From Burkholderiaceae bacterium (GTDB lineage Bacteria > Pseudomonadota > Gammaproteobacteria > Burkholderiales > Burkholderiaceae_C), in NCBI GenBank assembly GCA_024235915.1, contig JACKLO010000007.1, positions 124,001-188,000 on the forward strand: a stretch of 64,000 nt of DNA, given 5' to 3'. Positions within the stretch are counted from its first letter, which is position 1. Every line of letters begins with the position of its first letter. Made by a program: the position numbers and the translations under genes. Below are positions 25,263 through 31,771 of the stretch, piece after piece. Below the pieces are notes generated by a model. That model was not told the DNA's origin. It worked only from the letters and a program-made list of their open reading frames with translations, and searched no databases.

Positions 25263-25305
25263 TGACAATGTCTACGATCATCGTTTTATCAGTTGACCTT
25301 GTCAA
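25263..25305. promoter_or_regulatory. Divergent promoter/operator region between the SIP gene and the MarR gene
   Basis: Two TTGACA hexamers face each other: 25263-25268 on the plus strand and 25300-25305 on the minus strand. The second is embedded in a perfect palindrome TTGAC-CTT-GTCAA (25293-25305). A central ACGAT-C-ATCGT palindrome lies at 25274-25284. TATCAG at 25287-25292 on the plus strand (spacer 18) and GATGAT on the minus strand (spacer 17) are plausible -10 elements. The overlap of -35 boxes with palindromes is what a MarR-type repressor site would look like. Confidence 0.6.
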
Positions 25306-25309
25306 TCAA

Positions 25310-25756
25310 ATGGCGAATTCCGATCCCGCTGCCGAAGACGTCGTGGAGGCCATCCATCACACGATGCACCTGTACCGTGCGCGGCTTTACCGCGTGGCGC
25401 GCGATGAGGCCCAGACGCTGAGCCACATGGACGGCAAGGTGCTGGCCTTCTTTGCGCGCCACCCGGGCGCCACGCAGAAGGACCTGGCGCTGCACTCGGG
25501 GCGCGACAAGGGGCAGATCGCGCGGTTGATCGCGGGCCTGCGGGAGCGTGGCCTGCTGGACGCCGAAGTGGACGCCGCCGACCGGCGCAACATCCGGCTG
25601 GAACTCAGTGCCGACGGGCGCGCCGCCCACAAGGCACTGCACGCGCAGGCACGGCGCGTGGCCGAAGCCGCGGTGGCGGGGCTGGACGCCGGGCAGCGGC
25701 GGGAACTCGTGGCGCTGCTGGGAACGGTGTGCGCCCGGTTGACACTCGCCGACTGA
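25310..25756 (+). CDS. MarR family transcriptional regulator
   Basis: 148 residues from ATG 25310 (MANSDPAAEDVVEAIHHTMHLYRARLYRV). An ATG at 25268 would add 14 residues but would place the operator palindromes inside the gene. The winged helix is clear: SHMDGKVLAFFARHPGATQKDLALHSGRDKGQIARLIAGLRERGLLDAEVDAADRRNIRLELSADG (residues about 40-105), with the DxRxx wing motif (DAADRRNI). MarR proteins are dimeric repressors released by small ligands. Sitting head-to-head with the siderophore-interacting protein, it most likely represses that gene and itself. Neither start has a good Shine-Dalgarno, so a very short leader is possible. Confidence 0.88.
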   Translation: MANSDPAAEDVVEAIHHTMHLYRARLYRVARDEAQTLSHMDGKVLAFFARHPGATQKDLALHSGRDKGQIARLIAGLRERGLLDAEVDAADRRNIRLELSADGRAAHKALHAQARRVAEAAVAGLDAGQRRELVALLGTVCARLTLAD

Positions 25757-25907
25757 GTCCCGGCTTCGACGCGCGATCAAGATCCGGGGAACAACCGCCT
25801 CTGTGAACAAAGTGCCGGCGCTGAGGGGCCTGGCGTCGCCAACGTGTCTGCACGTCAGAGCCCGACCAACGAATCTGCCGATGCCGCACCAGTTCGGCGG
25901 CCAGCCC

Positions 25908-26825
25908 TCACTCGCCCAGGCAGTGACGCAGGAACTCCGCGGTGGCCCGCCCTGGCGGCCGGTCGCGCCGCATCACCACCGCCAGCGGCCGCTTCGCGCG
26001 CGGCAGTGGCGTGCGCAAGGCCACCAGCGTGCCGTGCGCCAGTTCGCCGGCCACGGTGTGACGCGACATGCAGGCCAGCCCGGCGCCAGTGGCGGCCAGG
26101 CGCTTGATGGCTTCGGTGCTGCCCAGCTCGAAGGCCACCCGCAGTGCACCCAGCCGCGGCAGCAGCCAGGCATCGGCCGCCTGGCGCGTGCCTGAGTCGG
26201 CTTCGCGCAGGATCCATTCCGCTGCGGCCAGCGCGCGCAGCGTGGCCGTTCGCGCGGCCAGTGGATGGGTGGGCGCCGCCACGATCACCAGTTCGTCTTC
26301 CAGCCAGCGGCGCAGCAGCAGGTCGGGGTGGGTCTGCGGGCCTTCGACGAAACCCAGGTCCACGTCGCGGTCCACCACCGCACGGATGACCTTGGCGGTG
26401 TTGCCCACGGTCATCTGCACCGGGCTGTCCGGGTGGGTCAGGCGCCAGCGTGCGATGTGGGCCGGCAGCAGGTATTCGCCGATGGTCAGGCTGGCGGCGA
26501 TGCGCAAGGGCGCCGCCACGCCGCCGGCCAGCAGTGCCTGCAGCGCAGTAGCCTGCTCCAGCAGCGTCAGCGTGCCCGGCAGCAACGCACGTCCGGCATC
26601 GTTGAGTGCCAGCCGGCGGCCAATGCGGTCGAACAGCGGGGCGCCCAAGGCGGCCTCCAGTTCTGCCAGTGCCGCGCTGGCGGCCGACTGCGAACGCGCC
26701 ACCTGTTGCGCCGCGCCTCGGGTGCTGCCCGCCCGCGCAGTGGCCACGAAGACTTCCAGCTGACGCAGCGTCAGCCGCAGGCGGCCGCCGACGGGTGATT
26801 CTTGTTGATCGCTTTTGCCGGTCAT
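25908..26825 (-). CDS. LysR family transcriptional regulator (candidate regulator of soeABC)
   Basis: 305 residues from ATG 26825. The helix-turn-helix is LTLRQLEVFVATARAGSTRGAAQQVARSQSAASAALAELEAALGAPLFDRIGRRLALNDAGRALLP (residues about 18-83), and the effector domain starts near residue 100 (LRIAASLTIGEYLLPAHIARW). It resembles the CysB/CbbR-like group of LysR regulators in general layout. It is divergent from soeA with 94 bases between the starts, and an inverted repeat CTGAAC-N19-GTTCAG lies right at its own start. Control of sulfite oxidation is inferred from position only. Confidence 0.9.
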   Translation of the reverse strand: MTGKSDQQESPVGGRLRLTLRQLEVFVATARAGSTRGAAQQVARSQSAASAALAELEAALGAPLFDRIGRRLALNDAGRALLPGTLTLLEQATALQALLAGGVAAPLRIAASLTIGEYLLPAHIARWRLTHPDSPVQMTVGNTAKVIRAVVDRDVDLGFVEGPQTHPDLLLRRWLEDELVIVAAPTHPLAARTATLRALAAAEWILREADSGTRQAADAWLLPRLGALRVAFELGSTEAIKRLAATGAGLACMSRHTVAGELAHGTLVALRTPLPRAKRPLAVVMRRDRPPGRATAEFLRHCLGE

Positions 26826-26826
26826 C

Positions 26827-26857
26827 CTGAACAGGATTATCCGCTTCTGTGGTTCAG
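26827..26857. promoter_or_regulatory. Inverted repeat between the LysR gene and soeA, candidate LysR binding site
   Basis: CTGAAC (26827-26832) and GTTCAG (26852-26857) form a 6-bp inverted repeat separated by 19 bases. GGATTATCC lies between them and supplies GATAAT on the minus strand, a possible -10 for the LysR gene with a very short leader. Confidence 0.4.
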
Positions 26858-26919
26858 AGGCCGGGCGTAGGATGAGCCGAGCCCGGCGCCCGACCGCGGC
26901 CGACCCAGGAGACCCGGCC

Positions 26920-29871
26920 GTGACCACCACCGCCCGACCGTTGCATGACCCGCTGGCCCCGCCGCTGCCCGGCGCCACCACCGAGGTCAAGACCACCACC
27001 TGCTACATGTGCGCCTGCCGCTGCGGCATCCGGGTGCATTTGCGCGACGCGGGTGACGGCCAGGGCCCCCAGGTGCGCTACATCGAAGGCAACCCGGAAC
27101 ACCCGCTGAACAAGGGCATCCTGTGCGCCAAGGGTTCGTCGGGCATCATGAAACAGTACTCGCCGGCGCGGCTGACGCACCCGCTGCGCCGCAAGCCGGG
27201 CACCGAGCGTGGTGCCGGGCAGTACGAACCCATCAGCTGGGACGAGACCTTCGCGTTGCTGACCCAGCGTCTTGGGCATCTGCGCGCCACTGACCCCAAG
27301 AAGTTCGCCCTGTTCACCGGGCGTGATCAGATGCAGGCGCTCACGGGCCTGTTCGCGCGCCAGTTCGGCACGCCCAATTACGCGGCGCACGGCGGCTTCT
27401 GCTCGGTGAACATGGCCGCCGGCATGATCTACACGATCGGCGGCAGCTTCTGGGAATTCGGCGGGCCGGACCTGGACCGCGCCAAGCTGTTCGTGATGAT
27501 CGGCACCGCCGAGGACCACCACAGCAACCCGATGAAGGCGTCGCTGTCGAAGTTCAAGCGCAACGGCGGGCGTTTCATTGCCATCAACCCCATCCGCACC
27601 GGTTACGCGGCGATTGCCGACGAGTGGATTCCTATCCGCCCGGGCACCGATGGCGCGCTGTTCATGGCCATCACCCGCGAGCTGATCGCGCAGGGCCTGT
27701 ACGACCGTCCCTTCGTCAGCCGCTACACCAACGCCGGCCAGCTGGTGAACCAGGACGAAGCCAGCGACGAGTTCGGGCTGATGATGCGCAACCCCGACGG
27801 CGAGATCCACAACCCGCTGCGGCCGCACAACTTCTTCTGGTGGGACCGCCACAGCGACGCGCCGGTGGCCGACCATGCCGAGGGTGCGGATCCGCGGTTG
27901 TTCGGCAGCTTCACGATGCCCGATGGCCCGATGAAGGGCACGCCGGTCAAGCCTGCCTTCCAGTTGCTGGAAGAGCGCGTGCGCGACTGCACGCCGGAGT
28001 GGGCAGAAGGCATCACCGGCATCCCGGCCGCGCGCATCCGCGCGCTGGCGCACGAGATGGGCGTGACCGCGCGCGACCAGAAGATCGAGCTGCCCATTCC
28101 GTGGACCGACTGGTGGGGCCAGGAGCACAAGAGCGTCACCGGCAACCCGGTGGCCTTCCATGCCATGCGCGGGCTGGCGGCGCACAGCAATGGCTTCCAG
28201 ACCATCCGCGCGCTGGCCATCGTGATGAGCCTGCTGGGCACCATCGACCGGCCCGGCGGCTTCCGCCACAAGGCGCCGTACCCGCGTGCCGTGCCACCGA
28301 ACGCGCGGCCGCCGAAAGGCCCGCAGTCGGTGAAGCCGAACACGCCGCTGGACGCGCCGCCGCTGGGCTGGCCGGAGACGCCGGAGGACCTGTTCGTCGA
28401 CGAGGCCGGCGAGGCGGTGCGCATCGACAAGGGCTTCTCGTGGGAGTACCCGCTGTCGGCCCACGGGCTGATGCACAACGTGATCACCAACGCCTGGCGT
28501 GGTGACCCGTACCCGATCGACACGCTGATGCTGTTCATGGCCAACATGGCCTGGAACTCCAGCATGAACACGTCGGAAGTGCGCAAGATGCTGGCCGACA
28601 AGGGGCCGGACGGCGAATACAGGATTCCCTTCGTCGTCGTCTGCGACACCTTCCAGTCGGAGACCACGGGCTTTGCCGACCTGATCCTGCCGGACACCAC
28701 CTACCTCGAGCGGCACGACGTGATGTCGATGCTCGACCGGCCGATCAGCGAGTTTGATGGTCCCTGCGATTCGGTGCGCGTACCGGTGCTGCCGCCGCTG
28801 GGCCGGTGCAAGCCGTTCCAGGAGGTGCTGGTGGAGCTGGCCTCGCGGCTGAAGCTGCCGGCCTTCACCACCGCCGAAGGCGGCCGCAAGTACGCCGACT
28901 ACCCGGACTTCATCGTGCGCTACGAGACGGCGCCGGGCTCGGGCATCGGTTTCCTCACCGGCTGGCGTGGCGAAGACGGTTCGAAGTCGCTGCGCGGCGC
29001 ACCTAACCCGAAGCAGTGGGAGCAGTACGCGGCCAACAACTGCGTGCACCACCACACCATGCCGCCGGAGATCCGCTACATGCGGAACTGGAATCGGGGC
29101 TACATGCAGTGGGCGCAGGCCAACGGCCTGCGGCGCGACAACGACCCCATCACCATCCACCTGTATTCGGAATTCGTGCAGCGCTTCCGCCTGGCGGCGC
29201 AAGGCAAGGGCGAGGGCCGCAAGCCGCCGGAGCGGCTGCGTGAGCGCATCGCGCAGTACTTCGACCCGCTGCCCTTCTGGTACCCGGCGCTGGAGGTGCA
29301 GTCCAGCGACCGTGAGGCCTTTCCGCTGGCGGCCGTCACGCAGCGGCCGATGGCGATGTACCACGCCTGGGACTCGCAGAATGCCTGGCTGCGCCAGATC
29401 CACGCGCACAACTTCCTCGTCGTCAACACGAAGACGGCGTTGGCCGCCGGCATTGCCGACGGCGCCTGGATGTGGGTGGAGTCGCAATGGGGCAAGGTGC
29501 GCTGCCTGTGCCGCCACAGCGAGGCCGTGGAGCCGGGCACCGTGTGGACCTGGAACGCCATCGGCAAGGCCAAGGGCGCCTGGGCGCTGAGTGGCGACGC
29601 CAACGAATCGGAGAAGGGCTTCCTGCTCAACCACCTGATCAGCGAGGAACTGCCGCCCGGTGCCGACGGCCGGCGCATGTCCAACTCCGACCCGATCACC
29701 GGCCAGGCCGGCTGGTACGACGTGCGCGTGCGCATCCGCCCGGCCGGTGCCGACGAACCGGCGCACAGCTTCCCGCAGTTCGACGCCATGCCGGCGCTGC
29801 CCGGCACATCGCCACCGCCACGCTGGCGGGCGTGGTTCGCAGGCTCGCCGAAGCAGGGGGACGCGTCATGA
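26920..29871 (+). CDS. soeA: Molybdopterin oxidoreductase, sulfite-oxidising enzyme catalytic subunit SoeA
   Basis: 983 residues from GTG 26920, chosen because AGGAGA lies seven bases upstream; an open frame extends further 5' (ATG 26872) without such a site. No Tat signal precedes the Fe-S motif, so the enzyme is cytoplasmic. The N-terminal 4Fe-4S motif is CYMCACRC (CxxCxxxC) with the fourth cysteine in GILCAKG. Molybdo-bis-MGD domains follow (GFCSVNMAAGMIY, FVMIGTAEDHHSNPM, IAINPIRTGYAAIADEWIPIRPGTDGAL, and the C-terminal dinucleotide-binding region with AWDSQNAWLRQIHAHNFLVVN). This matches SoeA of Allochromatium and roseobacters, which oxidises sulfite to sulfate. PsrA/PhsA-type enzymes are alternatives but normally carry Tat signals. 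Confidence 0.88.
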   Translation: MTTTARPLHDPLAPPLPGATTEVKTTTCYMCACRCGIRVHLRDAGDGQGPQVRYIEGNPEHPLNKGILCAKGSSGIMKQYSPARLTHPLRRKPGTERGAGQYEPISWDETFALLTQRLGHLRATDPKKFALFTGRDQMQALTGLFARQFGTPNYAAHGGFCSVNMAAGMIYTIGGSFWEFGGPDLDRAKLFVMIGTAEDHHSNPMKASLSKFKRNGGRFIAINPIRTGYAAIADEWIPIRPGTDGALFMAITRELIAQGLYDRPFVSRYTNAGQLVNQDEASDEFGLMMRNPDGEIHNPLRPHNFFWWDRHSDAPVADHAEGADPRLFGSFTMPDGPMKGTPVKPAFQLLEERVRDCTPEWAEGITGIPAARIRALAHEMGVTARDQKIELPIPWTDWWGQEHKSVTGNPVAFHAMRGLAAHSNGFQTIRALAIVMSLLGTIDRPGGFRHKAPYPRAVPPNARPPKGPQSVKPNTPLDAPPLGWPETPEDLFVDEAGEAVRIDKGFSWEYPLSAHGLMHNVITNAWRGDPYPIDTLMLFMANMAWNSSMNTSEVRKMLADKGPDGEYRIPFVVVCDTFQSETTGFADLILPDTTYLERHDVMSMLDRPISEFDGPCDSVRVPVLPPLGRCKPFQEVLVELASRLKLPAFTTAEGGRKYADYPDFIVRYETAPGSGIGFLTGWRGEDGSKSLRGAPNPKQWEQYAANNCVHHHTMPPEIRYMRNWNRGYMQWAQANGLRRDNDPITIHLYSEFVQRFRLAAQGKGEGRKPPERLRERIAQYFDPLPFWYPALEVQSSDREAFPLAAVTQRPMAMYHAWDSQNAWLRQIHAHNFLVVNTKTALAAGIADGAWMWVESQWGKVRCLCRHSEAVEPGTVWTWNAIGKAKGAWALSGDANESEKGFLLNHLISEELPPGADGRRMSNSDPITGQAGWYDVRVRIRPAGADEPAHSFPQFDAMPALPGTSPPPRWRAWFAGSPKQGDAS

Positions 29872-30593
29872 CCCAGTTGGCCCTGGTCATCGACCTCAAC
29901 GTCTGCGTCGGCTGCCACGCCTGCGTCACCAGCTGCAAGCAGTGGAACACCTCCGGCAGTGCAGGACCATTGGTCGATGAGAACCCGTACGGCGCCGACC
30001 CCACCGGCACCTTCTTCAACCGGGTGATGAGCTTCGAGGTGGGCGAGTACCCGGCCACGCAGACGGTGCACTTCCCCAAGAGCTGCCTGCACTGCGAGGA
30101 ACCGCCCTGCGTGCCGGTGTGCCCCACCGGCGCCAGCTACAAGCGGCCCGAGGACGGCATCGTGCTGGTGGACCACGACAAGTGCATCGGCTGCAACTAC
30201 TGCAGCTGGGCCTGCCCGTACGGCGTGCGGGAACTGGACGAACAGCGCAAGGTGATGACCAAGTGCACGCTGTGCGTGGATCGCATCCACGACGCCGCGC
30301 TGCCGCCCGCCGAGCGCCGCCCGGCCTGCGTGATCTCGTGCCCCACCAGTGCGCGCCTGTTCGGCGACGTGCACGACCCCGACAGCGAGGTCTCGGTGGC
30401 CATCCGCGAGCGCGGTGGTTACCCGCTGATGCCGGAGGCCGGCACGAAACCGGCCAACCACTACCTGCCGCGCCGTCTGCACGGCGACACCACACGGCCC
30501 GAGCAGCTGCGCCGCGAGCAGAACCCGCTGCACGTGGACGGCCGCCAACCGGCCTACGACGGCGCGCCGCTGGACGCGGACTGGGAGCATTGA
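29868..30593 (+). CDS. soeB: 4Fe-4S ferredoxin-type electron transfer subunit SoeB
   Basis: 241 residues; its ATG overlaps the soeA stop (ATGA). Four cysteine clusters of the DmsB/PsrB type are visible: CVGCHACVTSCK near residue 13, CLHCEEPPCVPVCP near 68, CIGCNYCSWACP near 101, and CTLCVDRIHDAALPPAERRPACVISCP near 130, enough for four Fe-S clusters. It carries electrons from the molybdenum subunit to the membrane subunit. A stretch of 177 bases separates it from soeC, which is unusual because the other junction overlaps; that spacer is flanked by copies of the soeC start. Confidence 0.93.
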   Translation: MTQLALVIDLNVCVGCHACVTSCKQWNTSGSAGPLVDENPYGADPTGTFFNRVMSFEVGEYPATQTVHFPKSCLHCEEPPCVPVCPTGASYKRPEDGIVLVDHDKCIGCNYCSWACPYGVRELDEQRKVMTKCTLCVDRIHDAALPPAERRPACVISCPTSARLFGDVHDPDSEVSVAIRERGGYPLMPEAGTKPANHYLPRRLHGDTTRPEQLRREQNPLHVDGRQPAYDGAPLDADWEH

Positions 30594-30594
30594 G

Positions 30595-30782
30595 ATGAGA
30601 CCCCCCAAGCGCGCTGGCGCTCGCGATCCCCGTGGCCTGGTCAAGCGTCACGGCGTGTCCACGGGGCCGTCCGCCAGCGGCCCGGCAGCGCTGGAGCCGC
30701 GGCGGGGAGCTTGGCTGGGCCGCGGCGCATCCTGCGTCGTGGCGGGCACCTACCGAGAGGGAGACGTGACATGAGACCCCCC
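30595..30782 (+). repeat. Direct repeats of 12 bp flanking a 164-bp insertion at the soeB-soeC junction
   Basis: ATGAGACCCCCC occurs at 30595-30606 and again at 30771-30782, 176 bases apart; with the preceding bases the match is 15 of 16. The second copy is the start of soeC; the first lies two bases after the soeB stop, where soeC would be expected in a tight operon. The segment between is very GC-rich with complementary blocks (GCCGCGGCG, GGGCCGCGGCG). It resembles, from memory, dispersed intergenic repeats seen in Burkholderiales chromosomes. The downstream end supplies GAGGGAG as ribosome site for soeC. Confidence 0.7.
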
Positions 30783-31706
30783 TGGTCGATGATCCTCTTC
30801 ACCACCGTGGCCGGCGCGGCGCAGGGCCTGATGCTGGGCCTGGTGGCGCTGGACGCTGCGGTGGCGCTGGGCGCACTGCCGACCGTCGCCCGCAGCCTGT
30901 TCGTCACCGGCGCGGTCGTGGCGCTGGTGCTGGGCGTGGCGTCGCTGGTGGCCGCCACCTTCCACCTGGGTCACCCGGAGCGCGCCTGGCGCGCGGCGTC
31001 ACAGTGGCGCACGTCCTGGCTGTCGCGCGAGGTCATCGTGCTGCCCGCCTTCCTGGCCTGCACCCTGGTCTGGGGCGCCGTGCACTGGCAGGGCGGGGCC
31101 ACCTTCTGGCCGGGCCTGCTGCTGGCGTTGTTGGCACTGACGCTGTACCTGTGCACCGGCATGATCTACGCCGCCGTCAGCGTCATCCGCCAATGGGCGA
31201 GTCCGCTGACGCCGCTGAACTTCCTGGTGCTGGGCCTGGCCTCGGGCCTGACGCTGGGCGCCGCGCTGGTGGCCTTCCAGGCGCCCGCGCTGCTGCCGTG
31301 GGCCGCTGGCGCGGCGGCACTGGCCACGGCGCTGGGTGCGGTCACGCGGGGCGCCAGCACCTGGCGCAATGCCACGCTGGCGCCGCGCAGCACGCTGCAG
31401 TCGGCACTGGGCATCCGCCACCCGCGCATCGTGCAGAGTTCGCAGGGCACGCTGGGGGGCTCATTCGGCACCCGCGAGTTCTCGCACGGCGCCGCGCCCG
31501 ATTTGCTGCCGCGCCTGCGCTGGGGCGTGGCGGTGGCCGCCTTCGTGCTGCCGGCCATCGTGCTGGGCACGCAGGGTGCGCAACTGCCGGGTCTGCTGCT
31601 GGTGGCGCTGGCCCTGCTGCAATGGGCGGGGCTGCTGGGTGAACGCTGGCTGTTCTTTGCCGAAGGCCAGCATCCGCAGAGCCTGTACTACCAGCGCATG
31701 GGGTGA
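30771..31706 (+). CDS. soeC: DmsC-type membrane anchor subunit SoeC
   Basis: 311 residues with about eight hydrophobic segments. FHLGHPERAWRAASQWRTSWLSREVI near residues 64-89 is the signature stretch of the DmsC/PF04976 anchor family, followed by MIYAAVSVIRQWASPLTPLNFLVLGLASG. It anchors SoeAB to the cytoplasmic face of the inner membrane and passes sulfite-derived electrons to quinone. GAGGGAG lies seven bases before the ATG. It follows soeB after the repeat-flanked insertion. The C-terminus (GEQWLFF-type GERWLFFAEGQHPQSLYYQ) is also typical. Confidence 0.88.
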   Translation: MRPPWSMILFTTVAGAAQGLMLGLVALDAAVALGALPTVARSLFVTGAVVALVLGVASLVAATFHLGHPERAWRAASQWRTSWLSREVIVLPAFLACTLVWGAVHWQGGATFWPGLLLALLALTLYLCTGMIYAAVSVIRQWASPLTPLNFLVLGLASGLTLGAALVAFQAPALLPWAAGAAALATALGAVTRGASTWRNATLAPRSTLQSALGIRHPRIVQSSQGTLGGSFGTREFSHGAAPDLLPRLRWGVAVAAFVLPAIVLGTQGAQLPGLLLVALALLQWAGLLGERWLFFAEGQHPQSLYYQRMG

Positions 31707-31771
31707 AGGATCGGGCGCCTTGCGCCTCGATCTTCACCAACCCTCGCGGCACTGCGTCGTCGGGTATCGAA

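Noticed and set aside
26854..29766. 970-codon open frame on the minus strand opposite soeA
   Set aside because: It is a GC-bias shadow: composition is rich in His, Arg, Ala and Val without domain character, while the plus-strand frame has full molybdoenzyme motifs.
26920..29871. Formate dehydrogenase or polysulfide/thiosulfate reductase as identity of the large molybdoenzyme
   Set aside because: No in-frame selenocysteine TGA or Tat signal, and the CYMCACRCGI start with a DmsC-type anchor fits SoeA better; PsrA/PhsA-like activity cannot be wholly excluded.
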